From: Methanosarcina sp. DH2
Lineage (GTDB): Archaea; Halobacteriota; Methanosarcinia; Methanosarcinales; Methanosarcinaceae
NCBI RefSeq assembly: GCF_020804225.1
Contig: NZ_WJBI01000025.1
Location: 3,723-45,044, forward strand
Length of the DNA: 41,322 nt
Reading direction: 5' to 3'
This document shows positions 17,586-25,600 of this stretch, in pieces (the stretch's first letter is position 1; every line of letters begins with the position of its first letter). The translations under genes and the position numbers were made by a program. The notes below the pieces were generated by a model. It searched no databases and was not told where the DNA came from. It saw only the letters and a program-made list of their open reading frames with translations.

Positions 17586-17796
17586 CTTATTCTCCGTACA
17601 GAAACCTTTTACAGGAAGCTATGAGAAATTTTCGCATATTTAGTCTTTTTGCTATAACTACATAGAAACACACAATGAATTAAAAAGATTGTGATTTGAA
17701 CCTTCAGAGATATCACGATGGGAAGGCGTAATAGTGATTAAAAGACGAAATGTCTAAACGTATTAATTAGCAGAAAAAAGGAAAAACCGAGGGAAA

Positions 17797-17807
17797 AATA
17801 TATAAAT
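17797..17807 (+). promoter_or_regulatory. TATA box upstream of the (RVSK)n frame
   Basis: AATATATAAAT preceded by purines (GGGAAA) matches an archaeal BRE/TATA layout. It lies about 50 bases before the GTG at 17850. Confidence 0.4.
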
Positions 17808-17849
17808 CAAACTCAACTCAGATTTCCTTTCAGAAGTTAGAGGATTCAG

Positions 17850-18059
17850 GTGAGAGATATTAAGCGAGTTTCTAAGCGAGTTTCTAAGCGAGTTTCTAAG
17901 CGAGTTTCTAAGCGAGTTTCTAAGCGAGTTTCTAAGCGAGTTTCTAAGTGGGTTTCTAAGCGGGCTTCTAAGTGGGTTTCTAAGCGGGCTTCTAAGTGGG
18001 TTTCTAAGCGGGTTTCTAAGCGGGTTTCTAAGCGAGTTTTTTTACGAATTCTGTTATAG
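17850..18059 (+). CDS. Candidate highly basic (RVSK)n repeat peptide (uncertain)
   Basis: A GTG preceded by AGAGG with 6-base spacing opens a 69-aa frame. It is almost wholly a tandem of RVSK, WVSK or RASK encoded by a 12-bp minisatellite, ending in a hydrophobic RVFLRILL. Because the repeat is 12 bp the frame stays open whatever the copy number. A TATA box, SD and start are all in the right order, which is more than chance repeat sequence usually offers. Still, any 12-bp repeat without stops would give such a frame. Its 3' end overlaps the end of the convergent HEAT gene. If made, it would be an extremely basic peptide suited to binding nucleic acid or membrane. Confidence 0.3.
   Translation: MRDIKRVSKRVSKRVSKRVSKRVSKRVSKRVSKWVSKRASKWVSKRASKWVSKRVSKRVSKRVFLRILL
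17861..18040. repeat. 12-bp minisatellite, 15 copies
   Basis: The unit is TAAGCGAGTTTC. The first seven copies are identical; the middle copies carry G-for-A and G-for-C changes (TAAGTGGGTTTC, TAAGCGGGCTTC) in alternating pairs, and the last copies revert. The last unit supplies the stop codon and final Leu-Ala of the minus-strand HEAT protein. Confidence 0.97.
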
Positions 18060-19242
18060 CTTCGCCTTGCCAGCCGTCTATTATTTCCCGGACAGCCGCA
18101 TCTTTTACAAACTCATCTTTTTCTTTAAGAGCTATCTCCTTAACCAGAGGAAGAGTGCCAGGGTCTGCATGCCAGATTTTTGCAAGTTCCTGAACTGCAG
18201 TAATCCTTACAAAATTATCTTCATCATTTAGCAATCTGTCCCTTACAAGTCCAAGTGTCTCAGGTTTTTCATGCCAGACTTTTGCGAGCTCTTCCATTGA
18301 ATTTTTCCTGACTGAATAATGTTCATCGGAAACAGCTTTTTCCATGATCAATTCAAAAGTTCCAGGCTCTTCAGGCCATAAGGAAGTAAGCAGAGTGACT
18401 GCGGTTCCCCGGACCATATTATCTTCATCGTGAATGCACCTGTCCCGGATAAATTCCAGGATTTCAGGGTCGTTCCGCCAGCCGTTTGCAAGTTCCTGAA
18501 TAGCAGCCCCTCTTACGGAATAATGATCATCCTTTACTGCCCTTTCTTTTATTAAAGGGAGGATATCACCTTTGCAGGGCCATTTCTCTGCCAGTGCCTG
18601 TAAAGCCTCACTCCTTACAGAGTAATGTTCGTCACTCAGGGCTTTATCTCTTACCAACTGAAGAACCTCCGGTTCCTTACTCCAGTATTTTGCAACGCTC
18701 TGGATTGCAACAGCCCTGACAAAACCATCTTTCTCCTCAACAACCCTACGTGTTATAAAATCCAGACTACAGCAATTTTTACCCCAGCACCTGGAAAGTT
18801 CCTGAAGAGCTGTACTTCGGACAAACCTATCTTTTGCGTTCTCAGCCCAATCTCTTAGAAGCTCGAGAATTTCAGGCATATGCTTCCAGTTCTCTGCAAG
18901 TTCCTTTACAGCAGCTCTCCGAACCTCATAATTAATGTCTTCAATAGCCCTTTCCCTGACCAGGTGTAATATTTCGGGCCTTTCCTTCCATGATCTCGCC
19001 AGTTCCTGAAGGACAGTCTTTCGGACTGAGTAATGGCTATCTCTGACAGCTCTTTCTTTTATAAATTCAAAAATATCCTCACTGTCACCACAATTTTTCG
19101 CAAGTATGAGAAGAGCTTCACGTCTAACCGTATAATCCTTATCTTTTACTGCCCGATCTTTAAGCAACTCTAGAGATCTAAAAGAAATTGCCTCTTTTTC
19201 TTCAGAATCTCCAGGGAGACGAGATATAATATTTTCAGGCAT
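18028..19242 (-). CDS. HEAT-repeat protein (PBS-lyase-like repeats)
   Basis: This 404-aa protein is built of about twelve HEAT-like repeats of roughly 31-33 residues. Each follows a pattern like DEHYSVRSEALQALAEKWP followed by a second helix and LxLVRDRAL. No catalytic domain is seen; such proteins act as scaffolds or binding platforms. AGGTGG lies 6 bases before the ATG. Its C-terminus runs into the 12-bp minisatellite, which provides the stop. The very regular spacing (DxxxxVR at each repeat) suggests recent internal duplication. Confidence 0.9.
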   Translation of the reverse strand: MPENIISRLPGDSEEKEAISFRSLELLKDRAVKDKDYTVRREALLILAKNCGDSEDIFEFIKERAVRDSHYSVRKTVLQELARSWKERPEILHLVRERAIEDINYEVRRAAVKELAENWKHMPEILELLRDWAENAKDRFVRSTALQELSRCWGKNCCSLDFITRRVVEEKDGFVRAVAIQSVAKYWSKEPEVLQLVRDKALSDEHYSVRSEALQALAEKWPCKGDILPLIKERAVKDDHYSVRGAAIQELANGWRNDPEILEFIRDRCIHDEDNMVRGTAVTLLTSLWPEEPGTFELIMEKAVSDEHYSVRKNSMEELAKVWHEKPETLGLVRDRLLNDEDNFVRITAVQELAKIWHADPGTLPLVKEIALKEKDEFVKDAAVREIIDGWQGEAITEFVKKLA

Positions 19243-19651
19243 TTCTTTCCACCTACTTATTGTCCACCACTAATTAAATATCTACCAGAATAAGATTGAC
19301 CTAAATAATATATTCACATTTGTTATTTAAATCATACTTAAAAACATTTATAAATTAAATAGTTTACATGCGAAATTTAAATTGACATTAAAGCGTATTC
19401 ATTAGTCTGGTTTGCAGTTGTTTTCAGGTTTAAAAGCAGCAGAGAATATATTTTGTAATCTCAGATGCCAGGAAACTAAAAACCTCAGTTAGCAAGAAAC
19501 TATTTTTGGTTTATTTAAAGCCTTGTTTGAATTAACAAGTCAATCTTAAAGGTCGAGTTAATATATCACCGGAGACATCTTTACAAATATTATTAGCAAA
19601 ACGCATTTTAAGTATCTCTGTTAAAAGATAAAGGCAAGGGGATTTACAAAT
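19243..19651. other. Divergent spacer between HEAT and phosphorylase genes
   Basis: No gene. On the minus strand GAATATATTATTTAGG near 19294-19310 is a TATA candidate for the HEAT gene, about 60 bases upstream. On the plus strand CATTTATAAATTAAA near 19345-19360 may serve the phosphorylase with a long leader of about 270 bases. Confidence 0.4.
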
Positions 19652-21331
19652 ATGGAAGATGGTCTTCAAGGAGTATTGAAAGGGCAAAAAATAGCTTATT
19701 TTTCCATGGAAATAGGGCTTCGCAATGAACTCCCGACATATGCAGGAGGGCTTGGAGTGCTCGCAGGCGATACAATCCGCTCGGCTGCAGATCTCAATGT
19801 TCCGCTTGTGGCAGTAACTCTTGTCAGTAATAAAGGATATTTCAGGCAGAGCCTTGACATCTTCGGGAACCAGACAGAACAAACTGAAGAGTGGGACCCT
19901 TCACATCTGATGATCAGACTCCAGCAGGAAGTCAGCGTAAAAATTCAGGACAGAGAGGTTAAAGTCCAGGCATGGCATTATAATTGCGAAAGCCTGACCG
20001 GGGGCTGCGTACCTATCATTTTTCTCGATACGAATGTAGAGGGGAACTCATGGGAAGACCGCGGGATCACAGATTTCCTTTATGGAGGTGACCATACCTA
20101 CAGGCTCAAGCAGGAAATAGTGCTCGGGATAGGGGGAGTACGCATGCTTAATGCACTTGGCTTTAAGGTCCGAAAATACCATATGAATGAAGGACACTCA
20201 AGCCTCCTTGCTCTGGAGCTTTTAAAATGTAATGGCAAAGAATGTCTTAGAGTAAAGGATCTTTGCATTTTTACCACCCATACTCCGGTAGAAGCAGGGC
20301 ATGATAAGTTCGATTATGGACTTGTTGAAGATCTGATCCGTGATAAGAATGATATCGAAATCCTGAGAAAATATGGAGGATCAGACCGTTTTAATACGAG
20401 TCTTTTTGCTCTCAACCTGTCAGACTATGTCAATGGCGTTACAAAACGGCACAGCCGGGTCTCAAACGAACTTTTTCCAGGGTATTCGATCCAGGCAATA
20501 ACAAATGGTGTACACTCCTATACATGGACCTGCCCTTTTTTCAAGCAGCTTTTTGACCGTTATCTGCCTGGATGGGCAAATGAACCCGAACTCCTAGTAA
20601 GGATAGGGGGAATCCCTGATGATGAAATATGGGAGGCTCGCAGGAAAGCAAAAAAAGCCCTTATAGATGAGGTCAACAGAAGAACAGGGGCAGGTATGGA
20701 CTATGAGACCCTGACCATAGGTTTTGCACGGCGTATGACAGCGTATAAACGAGCAACTTTAATCCTCTCCGATCTTGAAAGGCTCAGAAAGGTAAACAGG
20801 AGGGGAAAGATTCAGCTTATCTTCGCAGGCAAAGCCCATCCGCATGACGAAGCCGGAAAACAGCTCATAAGGGATATTTTCAAAACTATAGAAACACTCC
20901 GGAATGAAATCAAGATCGTTTTTCTGGAGAATTACGATATGGACCTGGCTGCAAAGATGGTTTCCGGAGTCGACCTCTGGCTGAACACCCCAGTTCGCCC
21001 TTATGAAGCCTCTGGCACAAGCGGCATGAAAGCTGCCCATAACGGGGTTGTAAACTTCAGTGTGCTTGACGGCTGGTGGATTGAAGGATGGATCGAAGGG
21101 GTGACTGGCTGGTCCATAGGACCTCAGCCCGAAGAACACCTTACCGTGGAAGAGGCAAGGCTCTCTGAGCTTGACGACCTTTACAACAAACTCTACTACG
21201 TTATAGTCCCTATGTATTACGACCGCAGGGACGAATGGTTTAAACTGATTAACAACTCTATAGGTATGGTTGCCTATTATTTCAATAGCCACAGAATGAT
21301 GAGGCGTTATGTTACTCATGCTTATCTGTGA
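19652..21331 (+). CDS. glgP: Alpha-glucan (glycogen) phosphorylase, short archaeal type
   Basis: This 559-aa GT35 phosphorylase would release glucose-1-phosphate from storage glucan. It has the family N-terminus (IAYFSMEIGLRNELPTYAGG LG region), the KYHMNEGHSSLLALELL segment, FTTHTPVEAGHDKF and the pyridoxal-phosphate site GTSGMKAAHNG with Lys460, followed by NFSVLDGWWIEG. It is shorter than the roughly 800-aa muscle or bacterial type but typical of the compact archaeal/bacterial branch. AGGGGA lies about 9 bases before the ATG. It stands alone, so glycogen genes are elsewhere. Confidence 0.93.
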   Translation: MEDGLQGVLKGQKIAYFSMEIGLRNELPTYAGGLGVLAGDTIRSAADLNVPLVAVTLVSNKGYFRQSLDIFGNQTEQTEEWDPSHLMIRLQQEVSVKIQDREVKVQAWHYNCESLTGGCVPIIFLDTNVEGNSWEDRGITDFLYGGDHTYRLKQEIVLGIGGVRMLNALGFKVRKYHMNEGHSSLLALELLKCNGKECLRVKDLCIFTTHTPVEAGHDKFDYGLVEDLIRDKNDIEILRKYGGSDRFNTSLFALNLSDYVNGVTKRHSRVSNELFPGYSIQAITNGVHSYTWTCPFFKQLFDRYLPGWANEPELLVRIGGIPDDEIWEARRKAKKALIDEVNRRTGAGMDYETLTIGFARRMTAYKRATLILSDLERLRKVNRRGKIQLIFAGKAHPHDEAGKQLIRDIFKTIETLRNEIKIVFLENYDMDLAAKMVSGVDLWLNTPVRPYEASGTSGMKAAHNGVVNFSVLDGWWIEGWIEGVTGWSIGPQPEEHLTVEEARLSELDDLYNKLYYVIVPMYYDRRDEWFKLINNSIGMVAYYFNSHRMMRRYVTHAYL

Positions 21332-21658
21332 ACTTCGGGAACCAGGCTGTCCTGAACCAGGTTAATTTCACTCCAGAAGCAAAACAGAACCGCAGCCAGG
21401 CCATCAGCCTGAAAAATACTTACATCGGCCTGGAAATCACATTTCAATTAATAAATGAGAAAATGCTTACGCCAGCTTGTCTGGCGGCCCTTTCCAACAA
21501 GAAAAAGGAGATAGAGGAAAACGTCTCTTTGTAGAATTTAATTCTTCTTTTAATTGTATCCCTGAAAATCTTTTAGATTATTTTTATTTGCTGGCTTTAC
21601 TTTATCCTTTTTCGCGGGAAAGCCACTCTCCTTCGTCGAGCGTGATACTAGAGAAAAC
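21332..21658. other. Convergent spacer with hairpin
   Basis: A 68-codon plus-strand frame (21328-21534) shows no family and is probably chance. CGCCAG and CTGGCG (21471-21487) form a 6-bp stem with a 5-base loop. CTCTCCTTCGTCGAGCGTGA near 21628-21647 matches, apart from one base, a sequence near 34935-34954. Confidence 0.4.
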
Positions 21659-22840
21659 TTATGCTTTTCCGGATTCTAGCTTTTTAACTTTTTCACGGGC
21701 ACTTTCCGCTTTTGTTTTGAAACCTTTACTATCCCAGAGATCGGCTGCAATTTTAAAAGCATTTTCTGCCCCTCTCAGGTTTCCGAGCTTCAGGAAAACC
21801 TTTCCCTTTTCATACCAGGCGTCGGGATAATCGGGCTTAAGACGGGTTGCCTTCTCAAAAGCGTGCAGAGCTTCTTTTTCCGAACCTGTTTTAAAGAGAA
21901 TTTTCCCCCTGAGCTGCCAGGCTTCGACATTTTCAGGCTGTTTCTCAAGGGCTCTTTTAAAAGCCTGCACAGATTTTTCCTGTTCACCAAGCTTAAGATG
22001 GAGTTTACCTTTTTCAAACAGGGCATCCTGGTCATCAGGGTCTCTTTCCAGGGCTTTTTCAGATTCCTTGAGTTTCTCTTCACACAGACGTATCCGGGAG
22101 AGCACTGCATCCTTGCCTTCCCATGCGTTTTTCTGCACAGGGTTCAGGAGAATCGATTTCTCAAAAGCCTCAAGAGCGTCCCGAAAGCGTTCAAGCTTTG
22201 TTAGAGCAAAACCCACGTTAGTCCAGAGCCCTGCATTATCAGGGCTAATTTTCAAGGCTCTTTCGAATATTTCGAGAGCTTCTTCATAGCGTTTGAGTTT
22301 CAGCAGGGAATTTCCTTTATGAAACAGGGCTGCAAAATCAAGAGGATTTTCTTCAAGCACGCGGTCAAAAGCTTGAAGTGCAAGCTTTAGCCTTCCCTGT
22401 CTGTAGAGAATCACTCCTTCTTCATAAAAGCCTCTCATCCCTGTACTTTCCGGATTTCCTTCTTCCCCCCCACCTTCGGCACTGTCCTTTTCAAGCCCGG
22501 TTTCAGAGAGGTACCTGAACCCTGCTGAATCTTTCTGCTCAGGCCTGGCATCAAGGTATATGAACTCCTCTTTTGGCACGAAGGATTTGCAGATCCATCC
22601 TGACTCAACCTTTCTATTTGTAATGACACAATACTCATTCACGTACTTAGAACAGACTCCGCAGCAGTAGATGTGCCTCTCGAGCCGATATCTGATCTGG
22701 TCAATATCGGTAGTAATGAGTCCCTGGTTCAGCCTGTTTTTGAAGGTCTCGTAAGGGATATTTTTAATTTTGATATAGACTGTTGAAGGAGCCGGAGGGT
22801 CACATTCATAAGGTTTTTCGGTTTGCTTTTTGCGGATCAT
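21659..22840 (-). CDS. Cys-cluster plus TPR-repeat protein
   Basis: This 393-aa soluble protein has an N-terminal cysteine group (Cys59, Cys60, Cys63, Cys71 and Cys84 in YCCGVC, EYC and GWIC), probably a metal site. Seven or so tetratricopeptide repeats follow (about 128-390), for example PLDFAALFHKGNSLLKLKRY and PDNAGLWTNVGFALTKLERF. TPR domains bind proteins. The ATG has no SD. A TATA-like AATAAATAAATT lies about 35 bases upstream, so the mRNA is probably leaderless or nearly so. Confidence 0.9.
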   Translation of the reverse strand: MIRKKQTEKPYECDPPAPSTVYIKIKNIPYETFKNRLNQGLITTDIDQIRYRLERHIYCCGVCSKYVNEYCVITNRKVESGWICKSFVPKEEFIYLDARPEQKDSAGFRYLSETGLEKDSAEGGGEEGNPESTGMRGFYEEGVILYRQGRLKLALQAFDRVLEENPLDFAALFHKGNSLLKLKRYEEALEIFERALKISPDNAGLWTNVGFALTKLERFRDALEAFEKSILLNPVQKNAWEGKDAVLSRIRLCEEKLKESEKALERDPDDQDALFEKGKLHLKLGEQEKSVQAFKRALEKQPENVEAWQLRGKILFKTGSEKEALHAFEKATRLKPDYPDAWYEKGKVFLKLGNLRGAENAFKIAADLWDSKGFKTKAESAREKVKKLESGKA

Positions 22841-22868
22841 AATTTTTGTGGAATGTGGTTTTTGTCAG

Positions 22869-22883
22869 AATTTATTTATTGGA
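22869..22883 (-). promoter_or_regulatory. TATA box for the TPR protein, leaderless arrangement
   Basis: On the minus strand GATTCCAATAAATAAATTC places a TATA element so that transcription would begin within about 10 bases of the ATG at 22840, agreeing with the missing SD. Confidence 0.4.
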
Positions 22884-23001
22884 ATCTGCGTTTTGTAGAA
22901 TCTACAGCCTGTGAAAATTCGGTTTCACAGAAGTTTATCTAAGGTTACCAATGTTTTTGAGCCCTGAGAATATAAACCTTTTTCAAGACTTGTAATCACT
23001 C

Positions 23002-23113
23002 TTTTTACATCCAATCCTTTTTACATCCAATCCTTTTTACATCCAATCCTTTTTACATCTGATCCTTTTTATATCTGATCCTTTTTACATTCGATCCTTT
23101 TTACATCCGATCC
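23002..23113. repeat. 16-bp tandem repeat, 7 copies
   Basis: The unit is TTTTTACATCCAATCC. The first three copies are identical and the rest vary at CCAATCC/CTGATCC/TCGATCC. It lies between the Ig-like gene's 3' end and the TPR gene's promoter. Confidence 0.95.
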
Positions 23114-23232
23114 ACTTTCTTTTACATATTCTATTAAGATTGATGCTCGGTAAAAAAGATATTAAAAAAGAAACTAGCCGGAAATTCTCCGGTTATTAAC
23201 TTAGCAGCCTTCCAGAAACCTGGAACAAAAGG

Positions 23233-24582
23233 TTATGTGGAAGACGTATCTCCGGGTTCTGGGCTGAGGTTAAGCGGATGACTGAAATTCCACCAGCCAC
23301 TTTTGTCGCTTTCCCTGCCTTCCGAACTCATAGCCCAGATCCTCCAGCGGTACTGACCTGTGCCCTCCAGAAATTCAAAAGAGTAGCTTGTTCCGGAAAT
23401 CCCGGAAACTACTCTGGATCCGGAAGTTTCCGAAAGCCACATACCCGTACTTGAATCGTATGAATCTATTTCTACCGTGTAGTTTGCCGCACCCGAAACA
23501 GCTTTCCATTTGAGTACAGCCTGTGCAGTAGAAGTGTCGAATACTTCCCCGCTAGCTGGTGAGACCTGCTCCGGAGTAGAGATAGGAACAGAAGGTGTAA
23601 GCATAGAAGGTTCTTCCACGAATATGACTTTGGTAGCGCTAACACTTCCTTCTTTGTTTGTAGCTGTCAGGGTATAAGTGGTGGTTTCTTCCGGGAATAT
23701 ACGCTGGCTGCCGGTCAGGCCTGCAGTCCCTATCCCAGGTTCTATGGCAATTTCCGTAGCTTTGGAAACACTCCATGTTAAATTGGAACTCTCTCCTTTA
23801 GCAATGACATCAGAATCTGCGTTAAAAGAAACAATTGAAGGTAAATCCTCTGAAGGTAGATCCTCTGAAGGTAGATCCTCTGAAGGCAGATACTCTTTCG
23901 GACCTGATAGATTCTCATTAGAGGGTAAAATGTTCTCTTCTGCAGATGTTAAGTTATCTTTCGGAGGCAGAGGACTTCCTTCAACCGTAACCGTGCAGTA
24001 AGCCGTATCTTCTTTATCGCCATTTGAGGCTGTAAGCTCATATGAAGTAGTATCTGCGGGTGATACGTTCAATGTCCCTGCGGGCTCTACAATTCCGATA
24101 CCGGGCTCTATAGTGACGTTTGAAACTCCGGCAACGTGCCAGCTCAAGACAGAATTTTCTCCTGGCTGAATAGAGTCTGGACTTGCATCAAAAGAACTGA
24201 TAAGCAGATCCTCCTCTTCAACCGTAACCGTACATGTAGCTACTTTTTCTTTCCCTTCATCTGAAGCTATCAGTTTGTAAATTGTTGTTTCAGAAGGAGA
24301 TACGGGAAGTGATCCACTCGAGTTTACGGCTCCGAGATCAGGCTCTATAGTTACATTCGTTGCCCCCGAGACTTCCCAGCTTAGAACGGAAAGCTCTCCG
24401 GGTTCAATAACTTCAGGACCTGCATCAAAAGAATTAATTCCCATAGCTGCTGCAGGAAACAGGGCTTTAAGAGCGAGGGCTATACCTAGGATGGTACCAA
24501 CTAATTTTATAATTTCTGGCAATGAACTCCATAAAGATCTGAAGTGATCCAATGCCGATTTTTTACTGTCCTGTTTATCCAT
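23233..24582 (-). CDS. Membrane-anchored protein with Ig-like repeats and a fibronectin-like end
   Basis: The ATG at 24582 has GGAG 7 bases upstream and gives 449 aa; the TTG at 24606 is less likely. A short cytoplasmic N-terminus is followed by one membrane helix (about 24-42, LVGTILGIALALKALFPAAA). Three Ig-like domains of about 80 residues follow, each of the form SFDAxPxxIxPGExSxLSW, then TNVTIEPxxGxV and SPxxTTxYxLxAS. A (PSEDL)n linker sits between the second and third, and a fibronectin type III-like module lies at about 340-445 (AVSGAANYTVEIDSYDSSTG). Surface location with a binding or adhesive role is likely. Confidence 0.85.
   Translation of the reverse strand: MDKQDSKKSALDHFRSLWSSLPEIIKLVGTILGIALALKALFPAAAMGINSFDAGPEVIEPGELSVLSWEVSGATNVTIEPDLGAVNSSGSLPVSPSETTIYKLIASDEGKEKVATCTVTVEEEDLLISSFDASPDSIQPGENSVLSWHVAGVSNVTIEPGIGIVEPAGTLNVSPADTTSYELTASNGDKEDTAYCTVTVEGSPLPPKDNLTSAEENILPSNENLSGPKEYLPSEDLPSEDLPSEDLPSIVSFNADSDVIAKGESSNLTWSVSKATEIAIEPGIGTAGLTGSQRIFPEETTTYTLTATNKEGSVSATKVIFVEEPSMLTPSVPISTPEQVSPASGEVFDTSTAQAVLKWKAVSGAANYTVEIDSYDSSTGMWLSETSGSRVVSGISGTSYSFEFLEGTGQYRWRIWAMSSEGRESDKSGWWNFSHPLNLSPEPGDTSST
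23840..23899. repeat. 15-bp in-frame repeat inside the Ig-like gene
   Basis: The plus-strand unit GGTAGATCCTCTGAA is present three times plus a diverged fourth. It encodes PSEDL repeats in the linker before the third Ig-like domain. Confidence 0.9.
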
Positions 24583-24606
24583 ATAAAGACTCCGGGCAGC
24601 CTGCAA

Positions 24607-25250
24607 ATCACCACAAAGCAGTCAGTTATTACGAAAAAAATCAATACCGAAAAAAATCAATTTCATCGTTAAAGGAGAATTTGCTTTAGAGTTTTATTCA
24701 AGAATAAAATTCAATCAGAATTTTATGAATAAAATTCAATCAAGATTTTAGGGTTAGTTTGGTTTTCCGTTAACATTTGGGTTTAGATATTCGATATCCC
24801 TTTCGACATCATAACTGATACTCCACAGCATGCAGGTTTTCAAACATTATACATTTTTTACTCCAAAGTAAAGATTATATGCTGTGGTTTAATATTATCA
24901 TATATATTAATTATGGCATATAATTTGAAGAAATAACAAAAGTGTTTCTGAACGAGCTAGGTATTTACACATATTTACATATACCATTTGGGTTACAAAA
25001 ATACCGATAACTTCAGGACGAATTTCAAATGAATAGTAGAAATTCTGGACCTGTTTGAGAGCTGAAAATACGAATTCGCAATACATTTAAAATGGGACTT
25101 CCTGGACAGGCAACTACTAAAAGAGTCAGGGATTTCACTAAAAGGATTATTACACTAATATTTAATACTTATAAAATTAATTAAAGCAATGAATATTTTT
25201 AGTAATTACATTTGGTCAGTATATTTTCTAAAATAAGGGAGGGTAAATTT
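24607..25250. other. Long AT-rich divergent spacer
   Basis: No gene seen. It holds direct copies of GAATAAAATTCAATCA (near 24702 and 24727). A 9-bp inverted repeat, ATTATATGC (24874-24882) and GCATATAAT (24916-24924), is separated by 33 bases. The AT-rich context weakens its significance. Confidence 0.35.
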
Positions 25251-25457
25251 ATGAGTTATAAAAAAACACACGGCGTTCCAGCACTATTCTCTTTTTTCAT
25301 CCCCGGCCTGGGCCAGCTTGTAAAGGAGCAAGTGTCCAAGGCACTTGGTGTCTGGGCAGCCCTGCTAATCAGTGCATTCATGAGCGTAATCGGAATTGGG
25401 TTTTTAATGGGAATGGTTGTCTGGGTCGCGCAGATCTATGATGCTTATAATGCCTGA
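25251..25457 (+). CDS. Small 68-aa membrane protein (first of a pair)
   Basis: It starts at the ATG with GGGAGGG 7 bases upstream; the ORF open to 25212 is not needed. Short hydrophobic segments begin GVPALFSFFIPGLGQLVKEQ. Two helices follow (ALGVWAALLISAFMSVIGIG and FLMGMVVWVAQIYDAYNA). The pattern PxxG-GQ-K and the YDAYNA end resemble TM2-like small membrane proteins. It is closely similar to the 68-aa protein at 27843-28049, on the other side of the M3 peptidase gene. Confidence 0.75.
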   Translation: MSYKKTHGVPALFSFFIPGLGQLVKEQVSKALGVWAALLISAFMSVIGIGFLMGMVVWVAQIYDAYNA

Positions 25458-25519
25458 AAAATCCAATGAGAAACCCATAATGCATAAAAAGCAGGTTAAA
25501 AAGAACTTACCATCGGTGT

Positions 25520-25534
25520 TTATCAAATTGGTAG
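25520..25534. promoter_or_regulatory. Isolated TATCAA-type half site
   Basis: TTATCAAATTGGTAG is a single unit resembling the palindromic end of the four arrays near the Fic gene. It lies between the small membrane protein and the M3 peptidase 3' end. Confidence 0.3.
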
Positions 25535-25600
25535 AAAATAATAGTCAGAGCCTATCATCCCGGAAAGACCCTGAGTGATATTAAGGGTTCATATAAAGGT

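Noticed and set aside
21328-21534. 68-codon plus-strand frame overlapping the phosphorylase stop
   Set aside because: It starts at a GTG overlapping the stop but has no SD and no motif.
23678-24001. 107-codon plus-strand frame with SSEGR repeats
   Set aside because: Antisense of the 15-bp repeat in the Ig-like gene.
24874-24924. Origin-like or operator inverted repeat
   Set aside because: 9-bp arms in very AT-rich sequence, 33 bases apart, with no other supporting signal.
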